Source of the DNA: Prevotella sp. E2-28
Lineage (GTDB): Bacteria; Bacteroidota; Bacteroidia; Bacteroidales; Bacteroidaceae
DNA length: 64,000 nucleotides
Assembly: GCF_022024055.1 (NCBI RefSeq)
Contig: NZ_CP091788.1
Location: forward strand, 1,116,001 to 1,180,000
Direction of reading: 5' to 3'
In this document: piece by piece, positions 55,316 to 63,885 of the stretch
Layout of the letters: each line of letters starts with the position of its first letter
Numbering within the stretch: the stretch's first letter is position 1
The notes under the pieces: generated by a model
What the model was told of the DNA's origin: nothing
The model's input: only the letters and a program-made list of their open reading frames with translations
The model's database searches: none
Program-made: the position numbers and the translations under genes

Positions 55316-57123
55316 TAAGTGAATTGATGGATTCGGTATTGTTCTTTGGACTAAGCGCTCATGCATGGATTACGATAGTGACCGTGCTGTCCATCTTTTT
55401 TGTGATGGCCCGCACACGTATTCCTGCTGAAATAGCTTTCCTTGGAGCTCTTACTATATTGTTGGTAACAGGTGTGGTCAGTGAAGAGGAGGGCATGGCA
55501 GGATTTGGCTCAGAGCCAGTAGTTGTTCATGCTGCCTTTTTCGTGATTATTGCTGGTCTGATGCAGTCGGGCGTGCTCTATTGGTTGACAAAGCATGTGC
55601 TGGGTGATCCGAAAAACTATCATCGTGCCATTGTGAAATTGATGGTACCAATGAGCTTGTTAGCTGCATTGCTTAATTCTGTCAATGTTGTTGCATTGTT
55701 TATTGATGCCGTGAAAATCTGGTCAAGGAAACTGAATATAGCACCGTCGAAACTGCTGCTACCGCTGAGCTATGCCGCAACATTGGGAGGTATGTGTACA
55801 CTGCTTGGTAACTCATCGAACCTGATTATCTCGGGTCTTTATATGCATCAGTCCGGACATACAATGAATCTCTTTGAGCCGTTGTTGCCAGGAATGATAC
55901 TCACTATAGTTGGTGTGCTGCTGGTTATTTTGCTTCAAAATTTCATTCCCCCACGTGATTCTGCAGAACAATCTTTCGAGACGACTTCGGATTATACGGT
56001 TGAACTGTTGGTGCCAACAGATAATCCTGCAGTAGGTGAAACCGTAGAGTCTGCCGGACTTATGCAGGTGAAGGGTGGCACATTGGTAGAGATAGTACGC
56101 TTTGATAAGGAAATCATCATGCCGGTGAAAAAAGATGAGTGGATTCTGGGTGGTGACCGTCTGATCTATGCAGGACAGATTAACGAAATCTTAGAGTTGA
56201 AACGTACTCATGGATTGGCTGCAGCTGATCGCCATGTGTGGAGTATTAATGATATTGACTCGAAACGCAAGATGCGTACAGCATACGTATCGTTTGGCAG
56301 TGAACTGATTGGTACTTCAATGACTCAGTGTGACTTTGAACAGAAGAATGATGTCGCATTGGTAGCAGTGGCTCGTCAGGGTAAGCGTGTGAATGGCCAA
56401 CCTCGTGAGATCCGTTTGCAGGCAGGTGATACGCTGTTGCTGGAGTGTCCGCCAAAAGATGATGAAAAGTTGGAGCAGAACAACCGTCGAAGCCTGACTT
56501 TCTTTGATTCTCACTTCGTACCTCATTTGGGCTTACGTACAATCTATTCTGCCATTATCTTGGTATTGATGTTCCTATTGTCCTCATTCCATGTATTACC
56601 TCTCATGGCCACGACGATGCTGGCTGCAGGTGCAATGTTATTACTGAAATGCTGTCGTATGGAAAGAGTGGTGAAGTATATTGAGTGGGAATTGTTATTG
56701 ATATTGGGTACTACGGTAGTATTTTCCGTCGCAATCACGAAGACAGGTATTGCAGATGTGATAGCACATGGTGTGCTAGACTTATGCGGCTCTAATCCTT
56801 ATGTGGTGATGGTCGTGATGTGTTTGCTGGCTTCTATTGTTAGTGAGTTTGTCAGTGATGTGGGAAGTGCAGCCGTGTTTTTCCCGATTATGTATCAGCA
56901 GGCTGTTCTGATGGGGTGCAACCCGATGCCGTTTGTCATGTCGCTGATGCTGAGTGTTACTATCAGTTTTGCTTCTCCAATAGGTTCGAGTACGCACATG
57001 TTGATTTATGGTCCAGGCTCGTTCCATTTTACCGACTTTGCCCGATTAGGAGTGGTTATGCATATAGTCCTGTTGGTGGTAATGCTGGTTATTGTGAATC
57101 TTATTTATCCATTATATTTATAA
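55312..57123 (+). CDS. SLC13-type permease with two RCK_C domains
   Basis: 603 residues. The N-terminal half has seven or eight helices with the family hairpin TLGGMCTLLGNSSNLIISGL; then two TrkA-C (RCK_C) domains at ~228-297 and ~323-380; then the second membrane half with SEFVSDVGSAAVFFPIMYQQ and TISFASPIGSSTHMLIYGPG. SLC13/DASS proteins import di- and tricarboxylates or sulfate; the RCK_C domains suggest control by a small ligand. Start GTG 55312 overlaps the preceding stop (GTGA); ATG 55327 is an alternative. It lies between RsbW-like and STAS genes, implying that this transporter is part of the control circuit or its target. Confidence 0.88.
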   Translation: MISELMDSVLFFGLSAHAWITIVTVLSIFFVMARTRIPAEIAFLGALTILLVTGVVSEEEGMAGFGSEPVVVHAAFFVIIAGLMQSGVLYWLTKHVLGDPKNYHRAIVKLMVPMSLLAALLNSVNVVALFIDAVKIWSRKLNIAPSKLLLPLSYAATLGGMCTLLGNSSNLIISGLYMHQSGHTMNLFEPLLPGMILTIVGVLLVILLQNFIPPRDSAEQSFETTSDYTVELLVPTDNPAVGETVESAGLMQVKGGTLVEIVRFDKEIIMPVKKDEWILGGDRLIYAGQINEILELKRTHGLAAADRHVWSINDIDSKRKMRTAYVSFGSELIGTSMTQCDFEQKNDVALVAVARQGKRVNGQPREIRLQAGDTLLLECPPKDDEKLEQNNRRSLTFFDSHFVPHLGLRTIYSAIILVLMFLLSSFHVLPLMATTMLAAGAMLLLKCCRMERVVKYIEWELLLILGTTVVFSVAITKTGIADVIAHGVLDLCGSNPYVVMVVMCLLASIVSEFVSDVGSAAVFFPIMYQQAVLMGCNPMPFVMSLMLSVTISFASPIGSSTHMLIYGPGSFHFTDFARLGVVMHIVLLVVMLVIVNLIYPLYL

Positions 57124-57136
57124 AAAGTCAAAAGTT

Positions 57137-57439
57137 ATGAAAACTACGATTTTAGAAAAGGATGGCGAGTTGATCGCTGTATTTGAAGGACGTCTCGATA
57201 CTGCTGCCTCAGTAGAGACAGAGCAGGCTCTGAAACCTCTTTACGACTGTACTGGCCATAACATTGTGTTTGATTGCACTAAGTTGGAATACATCTCTTC
57301 TAGTGGTCTGCGCCTTTTCCTCAGTGTTCTGAAGGCGGCAAAGCCCAAAGGCAGTCATGTGTATATTACAGGTATCAACGACGATTTGCGTACGGTATTT
57401 GCCATGACAGGCTTTACCAATCTGTTTGAGTTTAAATGA
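57137..57439 (+). CDS. STAS-domain protein (RsbV/SpoIIAA-like antagonist)
   Basis: 100 residues, a single STAS domain: FEGRLDTAASVETEQALKPL, IVFDCTKLEYISSSGLRLFL, VYITGINDDLRTVFAMTGF. Ser56, before Gly-Leu, corresponds to the residue phosphorylated in SpoIIAA (Ser58) by its cognate kinase. Most likely it is the substrate and binding partner of the RsbW-like protein at 54902. The stop overlaps the next ATG (ATGA). Confidence 0.88.
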   Translation: MKTTILEKDGELIAVFEGRLDTAASVETEQALKPLYDCTGHNIVFDCTKLEYISSSGLRLFLSVLKAAKPKGSHVYITGINDDLRTVFAMTGFTNLFEFK

Positions 57440-58494
57440 TTCCTAAGCTGAATCCTCACGGGGAAGCGCTTTTGGAGCAATACCGAGAGCAGCTACCTTT
57501 GTTGGAACAATTGTCTAAGGAGGTTTATAACCAATTGAGGCAAGTGTTGCAAGAGCAGGCTGTGGAACTAAGTGGCATAGAGTGTAGGGTAAAGACTGAG
57601 TCTTCGTTAGCAGGAAAACTGGAACGTAAGGGTGATAAATATGCCTCGTTAGAGGATATCACAGACCTTGTAGGACTACGTATTATCACATTCTACACCG
57701 ATGATGTGGACAAAGTTGCAGCTATTGTCCAGCAGCTCTATGAGGTAGATTGGAGTAATTCGGTTGACAAGCGTAAGTTGCATGAGTTGACCAGTTTCGG
57801 TTATAACTCACTTCATTACATCTGTCGTCTGAAAGGAGGAAAGATACCTTTTGAGATACAGATGCGTACGGCTTTGCAACATGTGTGGTCGGCTATAGAA
57901 CATGATATAGGCTACAAAGGTGCGGTAAAGCTACCACCGGAATACCGTCGTCAGTTCAGTAGACTTGCAGGTATGTTGGAGTTGGCTGATGATGAGTTCA
58001 GTAGGCTTCGTACCACGATGACCGATTATCGTCGACAGGTGCAGGCGTTGGTGAAGTCGGGTAAACTTGACGAGGTATTACTAAGTACCGACTCTTTTCG
58101 CAGTTATCTGGAACTACGTCCGTTCCAAAGGTTGAATCAGCGTATTGCTGCAGTGAACCAGGCAGAGATATTCCCAGCATCGTTGTTACCTTTCTTGTCG
58201 GTACTCGAATCGTTCGGATTAGATACTTTGGGTGATGTGCAGCGATTTATTGATGAGAACAGTGAGGATGCTTATCAGTTATCGTTGTCACAGTTGGCAG
58301 TTACCGACTTGGATATTCTTTCAGAGTCAATAGGCTTACAGAATCTCTGTTTAGCTTATGTGTTGAAGAATGGCGGTGGAGTGGCTGGCCTTAAAGCAGT
58401 GTATGACTTGCTGTACGGTAAGCAAGGTGGTAATGAGACACTTGCAGAACTGACCTTAGAACAAGCATCGCATTTGCCTTTTGTAAAGAAATAG
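57436..58494 (+). CDS. RelA/SpoT-type (p)ppGpp synthetase without HD domain
   Basis: 352 residues. The synthetase domain (about 40-165) has ECRVKTESSLAGKLERKG (Arg51-x-Lys), LEDITDLVGLRIITFYTDDV (Asp74), SFGYNSLHYICRLK and FEIQMRTALQHVWSAIEHDI (Glu140, His149, Trp151), all consistent with catalysis. No HD hydrolase, TGS or ACT domain is present. A C-terminal helical region of ~150 residues (after VQALVKSGK) is unlike standard small alarmone synthetases and may bind a partner. It overlaps the STAS gene by 4 nt, so production is likely coupled. Confidence 0.85.
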   Translation: MIPKLNPHGEALLEQYREQLPLLEQLSKEVYNQLRQVLQEQAVELSGIECRVKTESSLAGKLERKGDKYASLEDITDLVGLRIITFYTDDVDKVAAIVQQLYEVDWSNSVDKRKLHELTSFGYNSLHYICRLKGGKIPFEIQMRTALQHVWSAIEHDIGYKGAVKLPPEYRRQFSRLAGMLELADDEFSRLRTTMTDYRRQVQALVKSGKLDEVLLSTDSFRSYLELRPFQRLNQRIAAVNQAEIFPASLLPFLSVLESFGLDTLGDVQRFIDENSEDAYQLSLSQLAVTDLDILSESIGLQNLCLAYVLKNGGGVAGLKAVYDLLYGKQGGNETLAELTLEQASHLPFVKK

Positions 58495-58514
58495 AATATG
58501 TATTATTAATCATA

Positions 58515-58554
58515 AAAAAGAAGTTTCGCCCCTTCTGGGACGAAACTTCTTTTT
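58515..58554. terminator. Bidirectional terminator
   Basis: AAAAAGAAGTTTCG (58515-58528) pairs perfectly with CGAAACTTCTTTTT (58541-58554). T-runs exist on both strands, so it serves the alarmone operon and the convergent trpB gene. Confidence 0.88.
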
Positions 58555-58573
58555 ATGATATGGCTGATTGTGA

Positions 58574-59938
58574 TTATGCCTGCTTGTCCAGTTCTGCAAG
58601 GTTCTCTGCAATCATCTCATCGGTAACGGTATAGTTCTGCAGATCACCCTTGATGTATGCCTCGTATGAAGGCATATCAATAAGACCGTGACCAGAGAGG
58701 TTGAAGAGGATAACCTTTTCCTCACCAGTTTCCTTACACTTATTAGCCTCGCGAATAGTTGCAGCAATAGCGTGGCAACTCTCAGGAGCAGGGATGATAC
58801 CCTCGGTACGTGCGAATATCATACCAGCTTCAAAGGTCTCAAGCTGAGGAATGTCAACACCATGCATCAAGCCGTCCTTAATTAACTGAGAGATAATCAT
58901 TCCAGCACCATGATAGCGCAGACCACCAGCGTGGATGTTTGAAGGCTTGAAGTTATGACCCAGTGTGAACATAGGCAGCAATGGAGTATATCCAGCTTCG
59001 TCACCAAAGTCATAGCGGAACTGTCCGCGAGTCAGTTTTGGACAGCTGTCAGGCTCGGCAGCGATAAACTCTGTATGACGCTCACCACTCAGGTTATGAC
59101 GCATGAAGGGGAAGGCAATGCCACCGAAGTTTGAACCACCACCGAAGCAGCCAATCACGATATCAGGATATTCGCCAGCCATCTTCATCTGCTTCTCGGC
59201 TTCCAGACCGATGATGGTCTGATGCAGACCAACGTGGTTCAGCACAGAACCAAGGGTGTACTTACAATTCGGAGTTGTTGTAGCCAATTCAACAGCCTCG
59301 GAGATAGCTGTACCTAGAGAACCTGTGTGAGTGGGATCTTTTGTCAGAATGTCTTTACCGGCACGGGTTGACATAGAAGGAGAACCCTCGACCACAGCAC
59401 CGAATGTACGCATGATGCTTGAGCGATAAGGCTTCTGCTGCATGGTAATCTTTACCTGATAAACAGCGCAGTCGAGGCCGTAGATCTTAGCAGCATAGCT
59501 CAGAGCAGCACCCCACTGACCTGCACCAGTCTCTGTGGTGACGTTTGTAGTACCTTCCTGCTTAGCATAGTAGCACTGAGGCAGGGCAGAGTTAATCTTA
59601 TGTGAACCCAGCGGGTTGGTTGATTCGTTCTTGAAATAGATATGCGCAGGTGTGCCCAGTGCCTCTTCAAGGGCATAGGCGCGTACCAGCGGAGTAGAAC
59701 GATAGAACTTATATTTATCGAGAACCTCCTCAGGGATGTCAATCCAGCGATGTTCGGTATCCAGCTCCTGCACACAGCACTCGCGAGGGAAAATGTGTGC
59801 TAAATCATCTACACCCAAGGGCTGCTTCGTAGCAGGATGAATAGGAGGCAGGGGCTTGTTGGGCATATCTGCCTGAATGTTGTACCACTGTGTGGGAATC
59901 TCGTTTTCCTGAAGGATAAATTTCTTTTGTTTGCTCAT
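58574..59938 (-). CDS. trpB: Tryptophan synthase beta chain, TrpB2 type
   Basis: 454 residues. PLP lysine Lys114 in NPLGSHKINSALPQ, TTETGAGQWGAALSYAAKIY, phosphate-binding CFGGGSNFGGIAFPF and LFNLSGHGLIDMPSYEAYI. The long N-terminus (IPTQWYNIQADMPNKPLPPI) marks the TrpB2 class, which usually acts without TrpA and joins serine to free indole. No trpA or other trp gene is adjacent, consistent with a role in indole salvage. It has its own promoter (59973). Confidence 0.92.
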   Translation of the reverse strand: MSKQKKFILQENEIPTQWYNIQADMPNKPLPPIHPATKQPLGVDDLAHIFPRECCVQELDTEHRWIDIPEEVLDKYKFYRSTPLVRAYALEEALGTPAHIYFKNESTNPLGSHKINSALPQCYYAKQEGTTNVTTETGAGQWGAALSYAAKIYGLDCAVYQVKITMQQKPYRSSIMRTFGAVVEGSPSMSTRAGKDILTKDPTHTGSLGTAISEAVELATTTPNCKYTLGSVLNHVGLHQTIIGLEAEKQMKMAGEYPDIVIGCFGGGSNFGGIAFPFMRHNLSGERHTEFIAAEPDSCPKLTRGQFRYDFGDEAGYTPLLPMFTLGHNFKPSNIHAGGLRYHGAGMIISQLIKDGLMHGVDIPQLETFEAGMIFARTEGIIPAPESCHAIAATIREANKCKETGEEKVILFNLSGHGLIDMPSYEAYIKGDLQNYTVTDEMIAENLAELDKQA

Positions 59939-59972
59939 AACAGTTTTTATTATTGGTTAAGTAACTGCGATG

Positions 59973-59980
59973 CAAAGATA
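59973..59980 (-). promoter_or_regulatory. Promoter -7 box of trpB2
   Basis: TATCTTTG on the minus strand, ~35 nt before the ATG at 59938. Confidence 0.7.
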
Positions 59981-60024
59981 GTAAATAATAATGAATTATG
60001 AATGATGATTTATGAATTATTTTG

Positions 60025-60032
60025 TAACTTTG
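60025..60032 (+). promoter_or_regulatory. Promoter -7 box of the symporter gene
   Basis: TAACTTTG on the plus strand. Expected start ~60039, only a few nt before the ATG at 60042, so the mRNA would be nearly leaderless. Confidence 0.55.
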
Positions 60033-60041
60033 CAGACTGAT

Positions 60042-61487
60042 ATGTGGATTATTGCAATTATATGCATCTATTTTGCTATATTGATGCTTATCAGCAAACT
60101 GACGCAGCGACGAGCCGATAATCAGACTTTTTTTAGGGCTGAGCGTCGTTCCCCGTGGTATATGGTGGCATTTGGAATGATTGGCGCATCAATATCGGGC
60201 GTTACGTTTGTCAGTGTGCCTGGTATGGTACTATCCTCTCAGATGACTTATCTGCAGACGTGTCTTGGCTTTATCTTGGGTTATTTGGTTGTAGCTTTTG
60301 TCTTGTTACCTGTTTACTATCGCCTGAATCTCATCTCAATCTATACATATTTGGGCCAACGACTGGGCCATCGGTCATATCAGACGGGGGCTTGGTTCTT
60401 TCTGCTGTCAAAGCTGGTGGGTGCCGCAGTGAAGTTCTATGTAGTTTGCATTGTTCTCCAGCAGTTCGTGTTCGATGATCTTGGTGTTCCTTTTGTGGTG
60501 AGCGTTCTTGGAATGGCCCTTCTGATATGGCTCTATACCCGCAAGGGTGGGGTACGGACACTTGTCTTTACCGATACTTTCCAGACGGTTTGTCTCTTCT
60601 CTGCTCTTCTCCTTATTATATATATAGCGATGGGACAGATGGATTATTCGTTAGTAGATGCCTATCATGCAGTTAGTAGTGATGAGCGAAGCCGTGTCTT
60701 TGTTCTTGACGACTGGACCTCCCCTCGTTATTTCTGGAAGCAGTTTTTAAGTGGTGCGTTTATTGTGATAGTGATGACAGGACTGGATCAGGACATGATG
60801 CAGAAGAACCTCACTTGCCGTACGTTGCGTGAGGCTCAGAAGGATATGTGCTCCTATGGATTAGCTTTTGTACCCGTGAATCTGCTGTTTCTGGCGTTGG
60901 GTGTGCTGTTAGCTCAGCTATTTGAAGCCCAAGGCATTTCTTTCCCAGTAAAGGGTGACGAACTGCTTCCCTTGTTTGTAGAAGGTAATCACTCACCTCA
61001 TATATCTCACCTCTTACCTCTGATCTTCACCCTTGGTATTGTGGCGGCATCTTTTTCTTCTGCCGACTCAGCTTTGACGTCACTAACCACCAGCTATTGC
61101 GTGGATATCCGTAATAAACCTCATGACGAACAGCTCAGAAAACGTTCACATATAGTGATTTGCCTGTTGTTTGCAGTGATGATAATCCTGTTTCAGATGT
61201 TGAACAGCAAGTCGCTGATAGATGCCATTTATACCATCGTATCATATACCTATGGTCCCCTTTTGGGCTTATTTGCCTTCGGTTTATTTACAAAGAAGCA
61301 GGTGCGTGATAAATGGGTACCCCTTGTCTGTGTGGCTTCACCCTTTATATGCTATGGTATAGATCTGGTTGCCCAGACGCTTTGGGACTATCATTTCGGT
61401 TATGAGTTGTTGATGCTCAATGGTTTGCTGACTTTTCTTGGGCTTTGCTTATTAATTCGCTCGGCTGAATGCCAAAGTCCTTCTTGA
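60042..61487 (+). CDS. Sodium:solute symporter (SSS family)
   Basis: 481 residues with about 13 membrane helices. Family features: RAERRSPWYMVAFGMIGASI followed by SGVTFVSVPGMV in the first helices, and the Na2-site-like stretch LGIVAASFSSADSALTSLTT near residue 345. The substrate cannot be told from sequence. I use ATG 60042 (MWIIAIICIYF) because the frame upstream of it contains the -7 box. The 3' end overlaps the end of the convergent regulator gene by 71 nt. Confidence 0.88.
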   Translation: MWIIAIICIYFAILMLISKLTQRRADNQTFFRAERRSPWYMVAFGMIGASISGVTFVSVPGMVLSSQMTYLQTCLGFILGYLVVAFVLLPVYYRLNLISIYTYLGQRLGHRSYQTGAWFFLLSKLVGAAVKFYVVCIVLQQFVFDDLGVPFVVSVLGMALLIWLYTRKGGVRTLVFTDTFQTVCLFSALLLIIYIAMGQMDYSLVDAYHAVSSDERSRVFVLDDWTSPRYFWKQFLSGAFIVIVMTGLDQDMMQKNLTCRTLREAQKDMCSYGLAFVPVNLLFLALGVLLAQLFEAQGISFPVKGDELLPLFVEGNHSPHISHLLPLIFTLGIVAASFSSADSALTSLTTSYCVDIRNKPHDEQLRKRSHIVICLLFAVMIILFQMLNSKSLIDAIYTIVSYTYGPLLGLFAFGLFTKKQVRDKWVPLVCVASPFICYGIDLVAQTLWDYHFGYELLMLNGLLTFLGLCLLIRSAECQSPS

Positions 61488-63099
61488 AGCAGGTAGCGAA
61501 GTATTTTGGATCTTTAAACCCTACCATATATGCCAGGTCACTAACGCGAATGTCGGGTTGACTCTCTGCCAGTCGTTTAGCTTCCTTCATGCGAGCGTAA
61601 CGGATAAAATTGCTAATGTTCATTCCCGTTAGTGCACGCAACTTATTATAAAGAGTTGATCCCGAAGCCCCCATTTCTGCTGCAAAAGTGTCTCGGTCAA
61701 ACTCGCTGTCACTCAGATGGTTCATAACGCATTCATGAGCACGCTGCAGGAATAACTCATCAGCAGTGAGAGGTCGGTCTTTGTTTTCCGCCTCATTTGT
61801 AGCATATTCACGGATAATGCGCTTGCGGTTCTCTATGATGTTATTAATACGTAGTTCCAGGTCACCCAAGCGGAATGGCTTGGTGATGAAGTCATCGGCA
61901 CCAATAAGCATCGATTCTTTTCGTGCCTCCTCACTGGTCTTAGCCGAGATGAGGATAACTGGCAGATGATTCCATTCTTCGTTAGTCTTGATTTGCCGGG
62001 TCAGTTCATTACCGTCCATTTCAGGCATAGTAACGTCAGAGACAATCATGTCGAGGTCTTGTTTCTGGATAATCTCAAGGGCTTGTCGGCCATTTGTAGC
62101 TGTCCGTATGTTATATTTATTGCATAGCAATGTCTTCATCAGCATCAGCAATTCCTCGTTATCCTCTACAAGCAATATGTTATACAACCCTTCCTGATCG
62201 CCGTAGGTGGTAGGCACAATCTGTTGCTCTGGAACCAGTTCCAATGCGCGGATGTCAATAATCGTCTTGCGTGGCTTTGTTGGGTCAAAGGCATGCTGTT
62301 CGTCAATCTGTGCAGGCGTATAAACCTCTTTGCTGATGGGTATGGTGACGGTAAACACAGTACCTTTGCCCTCTTCGCTTTTGCAATCTATGGTTCCGTT
62401 GTGCAAATAGACCAACTCACGTGTCAATGCTAATCCCAAACCAGTACCGTTTACTTGCATCCATCGGTAGTCTCCGTCATAATAGCGTTGGAACAAACCT
62501 TTGATTCTGCCCGCAGGGATGCCAATACCATTATCACTCACCTGTATGGTAATCTGGTTGAAATTCTTGTTAGTCCATACTTTGAGACTTACAATTCCCT
62601 TTGTTTCCGTGAATTTCGCTGCATTTGATAGCAGGTTGTATATGATTTTGTCTATCTTGTCAGTATCAATCCAGCCCATCATGGACTTTGGATCGCATTG
62701 AATAGTGAAGTTCAGCCCTTTTTTATACATCAAAGGTTCTATGCAGAGTGCAGTTTGACGGATATACTCCATGACATCACCCTGTGAGACGCGGAGCTTA
62801 AGCTCACCAGCCTGTGACTTAGTGGTTTCTAATATCTGCTGAAGTAGGCGCGTCATACGTTCTACATTCAGTTCCATCAATGCATAGTCCTTTGTAAATT
62901 TAGGCTCTTGCTCTCGTAATTTTTCTATTGATGCTGAAATAACAGTCAATGGCGTCAATAATTCGTGTGATATATTGGTAAAGACCAGGTTCATCTGTAG
63001 TCGATTGTGTATGCGAACGCTTCTTCTATAGATAAACCACCCTCCAATAAGTAGAATTATCGTTAATATAATACTTATTATAATAATATAGGTATTCAC
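61417..63099 (-). CDS. Short hybrid two-component regulator (HK-receiver-AraC)
   Basis: 560 residues starting with GTG 63099. One membrane helix (~4-24); histidine kinase with H-box FTNISHELLTPLTV (His45), N box LLSNAAKF, G1 DNGIGIPAGR and G2 GTGLGLAL; receiver domain (~305-425) with phospho-acceptor Asp355 in VSDVTMPEMDG and ITKPF; AraC-type HTH at ~455-555 (FIRYARMKEAKRLAE, DLAYMVGFKDPKYFATCFKK). Bacteroidota HTCS proteins normally carry 500-800 periplasmic residues of propeller and Y_Y_Y domains; here they are missing entirely. A stop codon five codons upstream of the GTG in frame excludes a longer form. The short N-terminus must sense through the membrane helix or a partner. Confidence 0.9.
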   Translation of the reverse strand: MNTYIIIISIILTIILLIGGWFIYRRSVRIHNRLQMNLVFTNISHELLTPLTVISASIEKLREQEPKFTKDYALMELNVERMTRLLQQILETTKSQAGELKLRVSQGDVMEYIRQTALCIEPLMYKKGLNFTIQCDPKSMMGWIDTDKIDKIIYNLLSNAAKFTETKGIVSLKVWTNKNFNQITIQVSDNGIGIPAGRIKGLFQRYYDGDYRWMQVNGTGLGLALTRELVYLHNGTIDCKSEEGKGTVFTVTIPISKEVYTPAQIDEQHAFDPTKPRKTIIDIRALELVPEQQIVPTTYGDQEGLYNILLVEDNEELLMLMKTLLCNKYNIRTATNGRQALEIIQKQDLDMIVSDVTMPEMDGNELTRQIKTNEEWNHLPVILISAKTSEEARKESMLIGADDFITKPFRLGDLELRINNIIENRKRIIREYATNEAENKDRPLTADELFLQRAHECVMNHLSDSEFDRDTFAAEMGASGSTLYNKLRALTGMNISNFIRYARMKEAKRLAESQPDIRVSDLAYMVGFKDPKYFATCFKKDFGIQPSELISKAQEKSANH

Positions 63100-63131
63100 T
63101 GGTAGTTGGTTTTATGTTTAGATTTCGTCAG

Positions 63132-63139
63132 CGAAGTTA
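63132..63139 (-). promoter_or_regulatory. Possible -7 box of the hybrid regulator
   Basis: TAACTTCG on the minus strand, one mismatch from TAnnTTTG, ~33 nt before the GTG start. Confidence 0.4.
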
Positions 63140-63285
63140 CTAATATTTTTCTATTCGTGCAAGATTTTGTTCCAAAAAGTTTAAAATGGGGTTTATTTTT
63201 CGTTAAATTAGGTTGAAAAATCGACAAATGTCAAAATTTAAACTTTAATTAACAAAAGTTGAACCATTCTTTTCGTTTTATGTCT

Positions 63286-63379
63286 TATCTTTGCAACGTA
63301 AAAAGATTTTTAATGGTTAAGGTTTATGGTTGATTAATTTAGTTATGAAAAAGTCTCGCTGTGAAGCGGGGCTTTTTTT
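63286..63379 (+). ncRNA. Candidate small RNA transcription unit
   Basis: A perfect -7 box TATCTTTG (63286-63293) is followed ~60 nt later by a hairpin AGTCTCGC / GCGGGGCT (with G-U pairs) and seven T (to ~63379). The predicted transcript is ~80 nt (63300-63379) and contains no convincing ORF: ATGGTTAAGGTTTATGGTTGA encodes six residues only. Unassigned to any known RNA family. Confidence 0.5.
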
Positions 63380-63389
63380 GTTATCAAAA

Positions 63390-63423
63390 AATAGGCAGCA
63401 TCCATATCAGGGTGCTGCCTATT
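63390..63423 (-). terminator. Terminator of the Hsp20 gene
   Basis: AATAGGCAGCA (63390-63400) pairs perfectly with TGCTGCCTATT (63413-63423); on the minus strand TTTTTTG follows. It lies 25 nt after the hsp20 stop and tail to tail with the candidate small RNA. Confidence 0.85.
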
Positions 63424-63447
63424 ACGTTTTTAAATAAAATGACTTTT

Positions 63448-63870
63448 TTACGAGACTTCAATAGCCTTTGTAACTTTCTGTTTAGGTTCTGTCTTCGGCA
63501 TGGTGACGGTCAGTATGCCGTCTTCTACCTTGGCAGAAATCTGATCCTTCATCACATCATCTGGCAACGTGTAGCTTTGCTCATAGTTTGAGTAGTTGAA
63601 CTCGCGGCGCAGATAATGATGGTGCTTGTCCTCATGTTTATGCTCTTCCTTATTCTCAATGGCAATGGTAAGGTTGCCCTCGTCATTGATGGCCACACGA
63701 CAATATTCTTTTTTGATGCCTGGAGCTGCAAGTTCCATCGTATAGGCCTTATCACTCTCCTTGACATTGACTGCTGGTGCTGTACTATTGGCACGAGGCA
63801 TAAAATCAGTGTTTAGGAAATCTTCAAACAAAGTTGGCATCCAACTGTTCTGAAACATTACTGGTAACAT
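63448..63870 (-). CDS. Hsp20/alpha-crystallin family small heat-shock protein
   Basis: 140 residues. N-terminal arm MLPVMFQNSWMPTLFEDFLN; alpha-crystallin domain with VNVKESDKAYTMELAAPGIK, NLTIAIENKEEHKHEDKHHH (an extended His/Lys-rich loop), YLRREFNYSNYEQSYTLPDD and the closing VEDGILTVTMPK; ends with KAIEVS, whose I-x-V motif docks neighbouring subunits. It prevents aggregation of unfolded proteins. ATG 63870 is chosen because GGAGG lies 9 nt upstream, a strong Shine-Dalgarno that is rare in this window; the in-frame codons further upstream include the SD itself. Confidence 0.93.
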   Translation of the reverse strand: MLPVMFQNSWMPTLFEDFLNTDFMPRANSTAPAVNVKESDKAYTMELAAPGIKKEYCRVAINDEGNLTIAIENKEEHKHEDKHHHYLRREFNYSNYEQSYTLPDDVMKDQISAKVEDGILTVTMPKTEPKQKVTKAIEVS

Positions 63871-63885
63871 AATCAATACCTCCAA

